A stretch of 44,288 bases of DNA. Origin: Nioella halotolerans (GTDB taxonomy: Bacteria; Pseudomonadota; Alphaproteobacteria; Rhodobacterales; Rhodobacteraceae). The position numbers were made by a program, and so were the translations under genes. Where the stretch lies: contig QVQC01000017.1 of the NCBI GenBank assembly GCA_003428585.1, positions 1 through 44,288 of the forward strand, given 5' to 3'. Of the stretch, positions 33,043-41,333 are shown in pieces. How positions within the stretch are numbered: the stretch's first letter is position 1; each line of letters begins with the position of its first letter. The notes under the pieces are model-generated. The model searched no databases and was not told where the DNA came from. It worked only from the letters and a program-made list of their open reading frames with translations.

Positions 33043-34239
33043 ATGCACACGGTAAACGATTACGCAAACCTGGAGCCGACGCTGCGCGTGCCGGACCTGA
33101 AGCAGGCGCTTTACGAAGCGGACCCGCTGTTCCTGACATCTGCAGTCGTCAGCCTGCATGGCGATGAACACAAGCGAAAGCGCAGCGTGGTGCAGAGCCT
33201 GTTCACGCGTGAGTTCTTTCGGCAGTATCAGAACCGCGTCTTTCCCGAGGCGCTGGAAGAGACGCTGGCCCCCGTCGTGGTGGCGGGGAGCGGCGATCTC
33301 AGCACCTTTGCCTACCGGGTGCTGGTCAACCTCGTGGCCGATGTGGCCGGACTCGACCGCGACCGGACCGAGGAACAGACCGACCGCATGCTGGAAATCA
33401 TTGGCAAGCTGGGCAAGGCCCCGGTCATCGGCCAGATGCTGAGCGGCAGCCCCGACGAGGCGCGGGCCGAGATCCAGGAGGCGCTGGACCTGTTCAAGGT
33501 CTCTTTCTATGAACATTCCGTGGCCCGGCGCCGCGCACTGATCGCGAAGAAGGTCGAGGACCCCTCGGTTGCTCTGCCGCGCGACATGATGGTGTGCATG
33601 CTGCAGGCCTATGACGGCGAGATCGAAGAGGACCAGCTGGTCCGCGATACTGCTTTCTTCATCCTCGCCGGAGCCTTCACGCAGGCCAATGCGCTGCAAA
33701 ACACGATCTGGGAAATCCTGACCTGGTGCGAGGCGCACCCTGAAACCCGTGGCGAACTGCTGTCTGAACCGGCGCTCTTGCAAAAATTCATCTGGGAGTC
33801 GCTTCGCCTGCATCCGGCCAGCCCGGTGGCGCGGCGCAAGCCGCTCTGCCCGATGGACCTACCCGACGGCGCCTCGGTCGAGGAAGCCGAGATCGTCGAC
33901 GTGAACATCGCGATCGGCAACCGCGATACCTCGGTCTTTGGCTCGGACGCGGCCAGCTTCAACCCATATCGGGAAGTGCCGCGCCGGGTGCAGCTCTATG
34001 GCGCCACCTTCGGTGCCGGGGCCCATGCCTGTGTCGGACGCATCCTTGCCGCCGGGATGCCAATGGCGAGAGCGGGCAGCGAGGAGGAACCGGAATACGG
34101 CACGCTGTATCAGGTCGTGCGCGCGCTGCTCGAGGCCGGTATCGACTTCGACCCCGACCGGGCACCGACCATCGACGAAAGTACGGAGCGCAAGCATTTT
34201 CAGGCATTTCCCTTTGTCCTTCAAAAGGGGGCTGCATGA
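33043..34239 (+). CDS. Cytochrome P450 (second of two paralogues)
   Basis: The protein has 398 residues. Heme motif FGAGAHACVG, ExxR (ESLR) and LHPASPVARR are present. The I-helix is AGAFTQ: Thr is kept, but Phe stands where Asp/Glu is expected. It shares the unusual short N-terminus, the SLHGDEHKRKR segment (first copy: TLHGREHHKRR) and a similar tail with the first P450, so the two are clearly related. GGGAGGA ribosome site; ATGA overlap with the flavoprotein gene. The reaction is unknown. Confidence 0.9.
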   Translation: MHTVNDYANLEPTLRVPDLKQALYEADPLFLTSAVVSLHGDEHKRKRSVVQSLFTREFFRQYQNRVFPEALEETLAPVVVAGSGDLSTFAYRVLVNLVADVAGLDRDRTEEQTDRMLEIIGKLGKAPVIGQMLSGSPDEARAEIQEALDLFKVSFYEHSVARRRALIAKKVEDPSVALPRDMMVCMLQAYDGEIEEDQLVRDTAFFILAGAFTQANALQNTIWEILTWCEAHPETRGELLSEPALLQKFIWESLRLHPASPVARRKPLCPMDLPDGASVEEAEIVDVNIAIGNRDTSVFGSDAASFNPYREVPRRVQLYGATFGAGAHACVGRILAAGMPMARAGSEEEPEYGTLYQVVRALLEAGIDFDPDRAPTIDESTERKHFQAFPFVLQKGAA

Positions 34240-35720
34240 TGGGTGCCGCAGATATGAATTTCGAACACAGCGCGGATATCGTCGTCGTCGGCTTTGGCTG
34301 TGCCGGACTGGCTGCCGCGATTACCGCCTGGCGCGCGGGCGCCGAAACATTGATACTCGAAAAGCAGGCGCAGGACGCGCATACGCCCAGCACCCGCATG
34401 TCGGGCGGCATGATGATGGCGGCGACCGATGTCGCCGGAGCGACGGGCTATCTGGACCGTTGTGCTGGGGGCATGGTGCCCCGCGATATCAGCGCGGCCT
34501 GGGCGCGCCGCGCCATGACACTGATCGACTGGCTGCACGACATCGCGCCGGAACTGGACCTTAGGAACGTTGGCGGGGCAGAGCACCCGGAGTTCGAGGG
34601 CGCCGAAACGCTGGGTGTCTACCAACCCGGTGGCGCCAAGACACGGCTGGACCTGAACGGCAAGGCGGGCCCCTTTCTCTGGGAGCGGCTGTCGGCGAAC
34701 TTTCACGACAAGACCGGGGTGCCTGTACTCTGGAATGCGTCGGCTGACCGGCTCCTGCGTGACGAGACGGGCCGGATCATCGGGGTCGAAACGTGCGACG
34801 GCCGCCGGATCGAGGCCCGGAAGGGCGTCATCCTGACCTGTGGCGGTTACCTGCACAACGCGCAAATGAAACAGGATTACCTGCGGGCCTGGCCGGTCTT
34901 TTTCTACGGCAATCCGGGCAACACCGGCGACGGGGTGCGTATGGCGCAAGAGGTGGGCGCGGATCTCTGGCACATGAACCAGATGATTGGCCGGGCCATC
35001 GGCAATTTCCCGATGGAGGATGGCAGCGACTTGTCGGTGATGCTGTTCCTCAACCCGCCGGGCTATGTCATCACTGACCGCAATGGCAAACGCTTTGCCG
35101 ACGAAAGCGCGCAGGCGGACTTGCTGCACGGTTTCTACTATCATCTGCTGTCCTATGACCCTGCCACCGGCGAGACACCGCGAAATCCCTGCTATTGGTT
35201 CTTCGATGAGAAGCGCCGCAAGGCGGGAATGCTGACGCTGCCTTCTGTCGGGGCGCATGCGGTTGGGCTCTATCGCTGGAGCGAGGACAATAGTGCCGAG
35301 ATCGAGCGGGGCTGGATCGCCGCCGGCGCCACCATAGCCGAGGCCGCGGCCGCTGCCGGGGTCGCGGACCCCGAGGGGGCCGAGGCTGAGGTGGCTGCCT
35401 ATAATGCAGCCTGCCGTAACGGCATGCCGGACCCTATGGGCCGGCCAGCCGAAACGATGCTGCCGCTGGACGAGGGGCCTTTCTACTGCGTGCGGCTATA
35501 TCCCGGTGGGTCGAACACCACCGGCGGCCCGCGCCGCAACGCGCGCGCCGAGGTGCTGGACACGCGTGACAAGCCGATCCCGGGTCTTTTCGCTGCCGGG
35601 GAGTTGGGGCAGGCAACCGGGATGCTTTATCCCTCGGATGGTTGCAACCTGTCGGAAGGCTTCTGCTTTGGCCAGATTGCGGCGGTATCCGCCCTCGGAC
35701 TGCAGGAGGGCGCAGCATGA
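34236..35720 (+). CDS. FAD-dependent dehydrogenase (fumarate reductase/ketosteroid dehydrogenase superfamily)
   Basis: The protein has 494 residues. The N-terminal FAD motif is VVVGFGCAGLAAAITAWRAG, with LILEK at the end of strand 2. ARKGVILTCGGY is the mid-protein FAD contact, and PGLFAAGELGQATGMLYPSD with GFCFGQIAA is the C-terminal FAD region. Superfamily members (KstD-like, TcuA, urocanate reductase) desaturate or reduce beside a carbonyl. The neighbouring genes favour ring desaturation. No heme or signal peptide is present, so it is cytoplasmic. Confidence 0.88.
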   Translation: MMGAADMNFEHSADIVVVGFGCAGLAAAITAWRAGAETLILEKQAQDAHTPSTRMSGGMMMAATDVAGATGYLDRCAGGMVPRDISAAWARRAMTLIDWLHDIAPELDLRNVGGAEHPEFEGAETLGVYQPGGAKTRLDLNGKAGPFLWERLSANFHDKTGVPVLWNASADRLLRDETGRIIGVETCDGRRIEARKGVILTCGGYLHNAQMKQDYLRAWPVFFYGNPGNTGDGVRMAQEVGADLWHMNQMIGRAIGNFPMEDGSDLSVMLFLNPPGYVITDRNGKRFADESAQADLLHGFYYHLLSYDPATGETPRNPCYWFFDEKRRKAGMLTLPSVGAHAVGLYRWSEDNSAEIERGWIAAGATIAEAAAAAGVADPEGAEAEVAAYNAACRNGMPDPMGRPAETMLPLDEGPFYCVRLYPGGSNTTGGPRRNARAEVLDTRDKPIPGLFAAGELGQATGMLYPSDGCNLSEGFCFGQIAAVSALGLQEGAA

Positions 35721-36478
35721 CCGGAGTCGTTTCCCAGGAGCTTGCGGGCAAGGTTGCGCTTGTGACCGGCGCCGCCTCGGGCATGGGCCGGCGCGAGGCG
35801 GAACTGCTGGCAGAGGCCGGCGCGCAGTTGATCCTTGCGGATGTGCTGAGATACGAGGGGGAGGCCGTTGCAGAGGCCTTGCTTGCGCAGGGACATGCGG
35901 CGCGTTTCGTCGAACTCGACGTCTCCGACAGTAGCGGCTGGGGCAAACTTGCCACCGAGATCGCCGCACAGGAAGGCCGGGTCGATATTCTGGTCTGCAA
36001 CGCGGGCGCCAATGGGTCTGCCGCGCCGGATGTCCTAGCCTCGGACCTGATGGAAAAGCTCATTGCGATCAACCTGCGTGGCACCCTGCTGGGAGTGCAG
36101 GCGATGCGGTCGCTGATGGGCCGAGGCGGGTCGATAATCACCATCGGGTCGATCTGTGCCCGTGTCGGCACGCCAGGCGTACATATGGCCTATCACGCTA
36201 CTAAGGGCGCGATCATGGCCTTTACCCGCGCGGCGGCAGCGGAATACGGCCCGGATGGCATCAGGGTGAACTGCGTTCATCCCGGCGTGATGCCCCCCAT
36301 GCGTGACCGGCAAGGCGCCAGCCATGCCACCCGTGACCGCCTGATGGAGAGGATCCCGCTGCGCCGGACCGGCGACTGGGACGATGTCGCGCAGGTGGTC
36401 CTTTTCCTGGCGTCTAACGCCGCAGCTTATGTCACTGGCACGGATATCCCGGTTGATGGCGGATTTTTGGCGACCTGA
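35717..36478 (+). CDS. SDR-family oxidoreductase
   Basis: The protein has 253 residues. TGAASGMG (19-26), CNAGANG, ITIGSICARVG (catalytic Ser), YHATK and PVDGGFLAT. The ATG at 35717 overlaps the flavoprotein stop, with AGGAGG seven bases upstream. It is the third SDR of the locus, supporting a multi-step conversion of several hydroxyl/keto groups. Confidence 0.9.
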   Translation: MTGVVSQELAGKVALVTGAASGMGRREAELLAEAGAQLILADVLRYEGEAVAEALLAQGHAARFVELDVSDSSGWGKLATEIAAQEGRVDILVCNAGANGSAAPDVLASDLMEKLIAINLRGTLLGVQAMRSLMGRGGSIITIGSICARVGTPGVHMAYHATKGAIMAFTRAAAAEYGPDGIRVNCVHPGVMPPMRDRQGASHATRDRLMERIPLRRTGDWDDVAQVVLFLASNAAAYVTGTDIPVDGGFLAT

Positions 36479-36479
36479 G

Positions 36480-37610
36480 ATGGCAGTGGAACAGATATCC
36501 ACCCTCCAACATGAGGTGCTCGCCAGCGGTTTCGACCTAGGCGGCCTGCGCCTGCGCAACCGTATCGTCATGGCCCCCATGACCCGGGAATGCGCGCCCG
36601 ACGGCGTGCCCACCGCAGAGATGGCCAACTATTACGCCCGCCGGGCCGAAGGTGGAGTGGCAATGATCGTGACCGAAGGCGCAGCCCCAAACGAAGAGGG
36701 GCGGTTCGGGCGCAACGTGCCCCGGCTTTACGGCGCCGATGCGCTGGCGGGCTGGGAGCGGATCGTCGCGCCGGTCAAAGCCGCGGATGCCGCGATCCTG
36801 GCGCAGGTCTGGCACGTGGGCGCCTTCGTGCCCTCGATGATCGGCATGACCGACAGTCTTGACGTCACGCGGGTCAGCCCCTCGGGGTTGGCGGCGCCGG
36901 GCCGGTTGATCGGCAAGGCGATGACCACCCGACAGATCGCCCGGACGGTGCGTGACTACGGGCAGGCGGCCCGAGAGGCCCGCGAAGTCGGCTTCGACGG
37001 GGTCGAGATCCACGCAGCGCATGGTTACCTGCCGGACCAGTTCTTCTGGTCGGCAAGCAACCTGCGTGAGGACTGTTACGGCGGCAACATCGCGGCCCGC
37101 TGCCGGTTCGCCGCCGAAATCATCGCCGAATGCAAGGCACAGGCCGGATCGGATTTCATCGTCACCCTGCGCCTGTCGCAGTGGAAACAGCTGGATTTCC
37201 TGGCCCATGTAGCGGAGTCCCCCGAGGAGCTGTCCGACTGGTTGATGCCGCTGATGAAATCTGGCGCGGACGGGTTCCATGTTTCGACGCGGCGGTTCTG
37301 GGACCAGGCCTTTCCGTCCAGCGAAGCCAGCTTGGCGTCATGGGTGCGCCGCCTGTCGGGGCGCCCTGTGATTGCGGTGGGTTCGGCGCTGATGGACCGT
37401 GATTTCAAGGCGGAGGGTGGAAAACAGCGAGGCGATCTGGTGCCGCGCACGCTGCGGTGGGCTGCAGAGGCGATCGAAGACGGAGAATTCGACCTGATCG
37501 CATTTGGGCGGGCCCTACTGGCCAATCCCGACCTTGCGCAACGACTGGTGTCCGGCGATGTGACCGGCCTCCGGGACTATGACCGCGGCTACCTAGATGA
37601 ATTGAAATGA
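36480..37610 (+). CDS. Old Yellow Enzyme-family FMN oxidoreductase
   Basis: The protein has 376 residues and a TIM-barrel with LRLRNRIVMAPMTRE, AQVWHVG and EIHAAHGYLPDQFFWSASNL (the paired His that binds the carbonyl oxygen), VSTRRFW, and IAFGRALLANPDL at the phosphate site. It has the size of a single OYE domain, without the Fe-S/FAD half of 2,4-dienoyl-CoA reductase. OYEs reduce the C=C bond of enones, which would complement the neighbouring FAD dehydrogenase. The ribosome site is weak; it starts one base after the SDR stop. Confidence 0.88.
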   Translation: MAVEQISTLQHEVLASGFDLGGLRLRNRIVMAPMTRECAPDGVPTAEMANYYARRAEGGVAMIVTEGAAPNEEGRFGRNVPRLYGADALAGWERIVAPVKAADAAILAQVWHVGAFVPSMIGMTDSLDVTRVSPSGLAAPGRLIGKAMTTRQIARTVRDYGQAAREAREVGFDGVEIHAAHGYLPDQFFWSASNLREDCYGGNIAARCRFAAEIIAECKAQAGSDFIVTLRLSQWKQLDFLAHVAESPEELSDWLMPLMKSGADGFHVSTRRFWDQAFPSSEASLASWVRRLSGRPVIAVGSALMDRDFKAEGGKQRGDLVPRTLRWAAEAIEDGEFDLIAFGRALLANPDLAQRLVSGDVTGLRDYDRGYLDELK

Positions 37611-37623
37611 GGAGACGGCAAGG

Positions 37624-37944
37624 ATGATCGTCGAGGAACGCATCTACACCTTTCACCCGGGAAAGCTCCCGCAATTCATGGAGGAATACGAAGCGGTGCG
37701 CGAGCTGCAGAGCCGCACTCTAGGCCAGTTGCTAGGGTATTTCACCTCGGAGTTCGGGTTGCAGAACCAGACGGTCCATCTCTGGGGTTATGACAGCCTG
37801 GAGGATCGGAATGCGCGACGCGCGAAACTGGCCGCCTTGCCGGAGTGGCGGGCCTTCTTGGGCCGGATCCTGCCGCTGCTCGATCGGCAGGAAAACCGGA
37901 TCCTGACACCGCTGTCGTTCTCACCCTTGGGTAACCCGAAGTGA
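37624..37944 (+). CDS. NIPSNAP-family protein
   Basis: The protein has 106 residues and a single dimeric alpha/beta-barrel (ferredoxin-like) unit: VEERIYTFHPGKLPQFMEEY, LGQLLGYFTSEFG, HLWGYDSLEDRNARRAKLAA and ENRILTPLSF. NIPSNAP proteins are frequent in catabolic gene clusters, but their reaction is not established. GGAGACGGCAAGG precedes the ATG. Last gene before the transporter block. Confidence 0.85.
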   Translation: MIVEERIYTFHPGKLPQFMEEYEAVRELQSRTLGQLLGYFTSEFGLQNQTVHLWGYDSLEDRNARRAKLAALPEWRAFLGRILPLLDRQENRILTPLSFSPLGNPK

Positions 37945-37973
37945 CGGTTTTGATACGCTAATCAAGGCTGGGC

Positions 37974-38015
37974 CCAAGGCCTAGCTATACGGCTGGTGCC
38001 AAGGTTTGGCTATCC
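37974..38015. promoter_or_regulatory. Direct repeat upstream of the transporter genes
   Basis: CCAAGGCCTAGCTATAC (37974-37990) and CCAAGGTTTGGCTATCC (37999-38015) agree at 13 of 17 positions with a 25-bp period, in the only sizeable gap (88 bp) of the locus. It could be a pair of activator or repressor sites giving the transporter its own control. The second copy ends 17 bp before the livH-type start. Confidence 0.35.
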
Positions 38016-38032
38016 AGCATGGGAGGATAGAA

Positions 38033-38923
38033 ATGCTGCTGCAACAATTGTTGAACGGGCTGGTCGTCGGGGGGGTCTACGCGTTGTTCGCGGTGGGCTT
38101 CAACCTGATCTTCGGCGTTCAACGGTTCCTGAACCTGGCCCATGGGGCGGTCTTCATGACCGGCGCCTTCGTGGCCTACTACACCGTCGAGGCCGGCGGG
38201 CCACTGGTCCTCGGTTTCTTGGCGGCGGTCGTGAGCGCCGGCTTGCTGTCAGTGCTGATCGAGATCGTCTGTTTCCGCAGGCTGCGGAAATCCGGTGATG
38301 CCGAGTTCGGCGCGATCCTGTCGTCGATGGGGGCCAGCCTTGTCATTATGACGGTCTGGCAGTGGATCTCGCAAACGCAAGTTGTGCGGTTTCCGTTCGA
38401 CACGGTGCCGGTTGTCATCTTCCGGTTCTGGGGGCTGCGCGTTTCGCTCTTGCAGGTTATCATGATCGTGGCCGCGGTCGTGATCGTGATGATAATGGCT
38501 TGGTTCATCTACCGCACCTCCTTTGGCCGTCAGGTCCGGGCCGTCACCGACAATGAAAAGGCAGCAATGCTGGTGGGGGTGAACCCGAACCGTACCTACA
38601 ACATGACCTATTTCATTTCTGGTGCGCTGGCCGGGGCGGCGGGTGTGCTTGTCGGGCTGGCCTTCAACAACATCAACTACATGATGGGCGAGCCCTACCT
38701 TCTGTTCGGTTTCGCGATCATCATCCTGGGGGGGCTCGGCAGCATACCTGGTGCGCTGCTTGCCAGCCTGATCTTCGGCATGGTGCAGACCCTGTCCATC
38801 GCCTACCTGCCGTCCGGTCTGACCACGGCGTTCATCTTTTCCGCCATGTTCCTGATCCTTCTCGTCAAGCCCACGGGCCTGATGGGACGGGAAGAGGCAG
38901 GCAGCCTGCGCGGCCGGAGGTAA
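38033..38923 (+). CDS. Branched-chain amino acid-type ABC permease (LivH-like)
   Basis: The protein has 296 residues, strongly hydrophobic, with the family opening LLNGLVVGGVYALFAVGFNL and FGVQRFLNLAHGAVFM. The cytoplasmic loop FGRQVRAVTDNEKAAMLVGV couples to the ATPase. GGGAGGA ribosome site before 38033. First component of a complete HAAT importer; in catabolic clusters such importers often carry aromatic or alicyclic acids rather than amino acids. Confidence 0.93.
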   Translation: MLLQQLLNGLVVGGVYALFAVGFNLIFGVQRFLNLAHGAVFMTGAFVAYYTVEAGGPLVLGFLAAVVSAGLLSVLIEIVCFRRLRKSGDAEFGAILSSMGASLVIMTVWQWISQTQVVRFPFDTVPVVIFRFWGLRVSLLQVIMIVAAVVIVMIMAWFIYRTSFGRQVRAVTDNEKAAMLVGVNPNRTYNMTYFISGALAGAAGVLVGLAFNNINYMMGEPYLLFGFAIIILGGLGSIPGALLASLIFGMVQTLSIAYLPSGLTTAFIFSAMFLILLVKPTGLMGREEAGSLRGRR

Positions 38924-38927
38924 TTAC

Positions 38928-39821
38928 ATGACAAACGTACTGTTGGGATATCAGCCGCTCTTCGACCTGTTTCTGCTGCACCTAGGCATGGCCTATAGCC
39001 AGTGGCTAGTCCTGCGCGCAGGGGTATTTTCGCTGGCCACGGTTGGGTTGGCCGCCGTGGGCGCCTACACTGGCGGCATTCTGGTGGTCACACTCGGGTT
39101 CCCGGCACCGGTGGCGCTTCTGGCGGCAGCGCTTGCAGGGGGGATCGTGGCCCTTGGTCTTTCTGTGCCTTTGGCGCGCCTGCGCGGGGTCTACCAGGCC
39201 ATCGCGACCGTGGCTTTCATCCAGATCGTCCTGTCCTTGAACATCTATGCCGCCGGGCTGACCGGTGGGCCTCAGGGCCTGAACGGGATTCCCAAGACCG
39301 TGGGCACCTTGACGCTGCTGATCGCGGGCATCCTGACCGTCTACCTGATGTATGCCATCATGAGCAGTCGCTTGGGTCGTGCCTTTGACGCGATACGCCA
39401 GAACGAGGCCGTCGCCGCGTCGCTGGGCGTGTCGATCGTTCGGCACCAGACGCTGGCCTTCGTGATCTCCGGTGCGCTGGCCGGGACATACGGCGCGCTC
39501 GAGGCCTTTCATTCTTACGCGCTGGCGCCGTCGCAGTTCGCCTTTCCCTTCCTGATCGCCGTGCTGTCCTACGTCGTTCTTGGCGGGCGTAACACGATCA
39601 TCGGACCGATCATCGGTACCGCGATCCTGCTGATCCTGCCCGAAATCGCGCGGCCGCTCGCCGAGGCACGGATGCTCGTCTATGGCCTGCTACTGATCCT
39701 AGTCATCAACTACCTTCCCCGCGGTATCGCGGATACGCTGATCGAACGCGCCCGCGCCCGCAGACTGAGCGCCCGGCTGGCCAAGTCCGACACCGCTCCG
39801 ACAACCGCCGCGAGGAGCTGA
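38928..39821 (+). CDS. Branched-chain amino acid-type ABC permease (LivM-like)
   Basis: The protein has 297 residues and multiple helices, with LRAGVFSLATVGLAAVGAYT, GVYQAIATVAFIQIVLSLNI, LGRAFDAIRQNEAVAASLGV (ATPase-coupling loop) and FLIAVLSYVVLGGRNTIIGP. It partners the LivH-like protein encoded 4 bp upstream. Basic C-terminal tail. Confidence 0.93.
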   Translation: MTNVLLGYQPLFDLFLLHLGMAYSQWLVLRAGVFSLATVGLAAVGAYTGGILVVTLGFPAPVALLAAALAGGIVALGLSVPLARLRGVYQAIATVAFIQIVLSLNIYAAGLTGGPQGLNGIPKTVGTLTLLIAGILTVYLMYAIMSSRLGRAFDAIRQNEAVAASLGVSIVRHQTLAFVISGALAGTYGALEAFHSYALAPSQFAFPFLIAVLSYVVLGGRNTIIGPIIGTAILLILPEIARPLAEARMLVYGLLLILVINYLPRGIADTLIERARARRLSARLAKSDTAPTTAARS

Positions 39822-39824
39822 GCC

Positions 39825-40586
39825 ATGTCCCTGACACTCAACAATGTTAGCAAGCGTTTCGGCGGCGTGGTCGCGTCGGACTCGGTGAACATCACCGTGC
39901 CCAAGGGCAAGATCACCGGCCTCATCGGCCCCAATGGTGCCGGCAAGACCACGATCGTTAACATGATCACCGGCATGCTGGCGGTCAGCGATGGGCAGAT
40001 CACGGTTGGCGACCGTGATATCACCCATTCTTTCGCAGACGAAATCTGCCGCGCCGGGCTGGCGCGGACCTTTCAGAACATCCGGATCCTGCCGGACAAC
40101 TCGGTTCTGGAAAACATCCTGATCGGCTTCCACCGGCACGAGGAATGTTCGACCCTCGCGGCGATGCTGGGCCTGCCCGCGGCGCGCCGGGAATCGGGGA
40201 AGATCCGCGAAATGGCGATAGCCATGCTGCGACGTTTCGGGATGAGCGCGCTGGCAGATTTTCCCGCCGGTGGTCTGTCCTATGGCCACCAGCGCAAGCT
40301 AGAAATGATGCGGGCGCTGGCCTCGGAGCCAGAGTTCATGCTGCTCGACGAACCCGTCGCGGGCATGAACGACGTCGAGTCGGACTCGCTGGCCGAGCTC
40401 TTTCGCGAACTGGCATCGACCGGCATGGGCGTCCTGCTGATCGAACATAATATCCGCTTTGTCTCGAAGCTTTGCGAACATGTCTACGTTCTGGACGGCG
40501 GGCGCCTGATTGCCGAAGGCGCACCCGGGGTTGTCCTGCGCGATCCCGAGGTCATGGCGGCCTACATCGGAGGCGAACATGCTTGA
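39825..40586 (+). CDS. Branched-chain amino acid-type ABC ATPase (LivG-like)
   Basis: The protein has 253 residues. Walker A GPNGAGKTT near residue 36, Q-loop ARTFQNIRI, signature LSYGHQRKLEMMRAL (LSYG for LSGG, as in many LivG proteins), Walker B FMLLDEPVAGM and switch His (IEHNI). The stop lies 8 bp inside the next gene. Confidence 0.94.
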   Translation: MSLTLNNVSKRFGGVVASDSVNITVPKGKITGLIGPNGAGKTTIVNMITGMLAVSDGQITVGDRDITHSFADEICRAGLARTFQNIRILPDNSVLENILIGFHRHEECSTLAAMLGLPAARRESGKIREMAIAMLRRFGMSALADFPAGGLSYGHQRKLEMMRALASEPEFMLLDEPVAGMNDVESDSLAELFRELASTGMGVLLIEHNIRFVSKLCEHVYVLDGGRLIAEGAPGVVLRDPEVMAAYIGGEHA

Positions 40587-41292
40587 TATCAGTGATCTGG
40601 AAGTGCACTATGATGGAATACACGCTCTGCGCGGCGTCTCCCTTAACGTAGGCACGGGGGAGGTCGTCGCCCTGATCGGACCGAACGGCGCCGGCAAGTC
40701 GACCCTCATCAACGCCGTCTCCGGGCTGGTTCCGGCCGCTTCCGGCGCCATCCGCGTCGGAAACGACGATTTAACCCGTTTCAAGCCCTGGACCGTTTCC
40801 GCCAAGGGCGTGTTGCAGGTGCCCGAGGGTCGGCAGGTCTTTTCCGAGATGACGGTGCTGGAGAACCTGCAACTGGGGGCCACGGCCTTGCACGGCAGGC
40901 CCCGGGACGCTGGCGTGGAGGACGTCTTCGAACTGTTCCCTATCCTCGAGGAACGCTCCTCACAGCTTGCCGGGTCGTTGTCTGGCGGCCAGCAGCAGAT
41001 GTTGGCCATCGGTCGCGCGCTGATGGGTTCGCCCAAGCTTTTATTGCTGGACGAGCCGAGCTTGGGGCTGGCGCCGGTCGTGATCTCGCAGGTCTTTGCT
41101 GCGCTGAAAAAGCTTAAGGAACAGGGGATGACGATCCTGCTGATCGAACAAAATGCGACGCTCGCGCTCGAACTGTCGAACCGAGCGTACATCCTCGACC
41201 AGGGCCGGATCGTCCTGTCGGGAGACAGTGCTGATCTCGCCGCCGACGAAGGCGTGGTGGCACACTATCTTGGCGTTGACGCGGAGGAGTGA
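40579..41292 (+). CDS. Branched-chain amino acid-type ABC ATPase (LivF-like)
   Basis: The protein has 237 residues. Walker A GPNGAGKST, Q-loop QVPEGRQVF (typical of LivF), signature LSGGQQQMLAIGRAL, Walker B LLLDEPSLGLAP and switch His replaced by Gln (IEQNATLAL), as is usual in LivF. GGAGG lies before the ATG at 40579, within the livG-type gene. Confidence 0.94.
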   Translation: MLDISDLEVHYDGIHALRGVSLNVGTGEVVALIGPNGAGKSTLINAVSGLVPAASGAIRVGNDDLTRFKPWTVSAKGVLQVPEGRQVFSEMTVLENLQLGATALHGRPRDAGVEDVFELFPILEERSSQLAGSLSGGQQQMLAIGRALMGSPKLLLLDEPSLGLAPVVISQVFAALKKLKEQGMTILLIEQNATLALELSNRAYILDQGRIVLSGDSADLAADEGVVAHYLGVDAEE

Positions 41293-41333
41293 CACGCCAT
41301 GACAAAAGACCTAGTCAAATCAGGGAGGAAACC

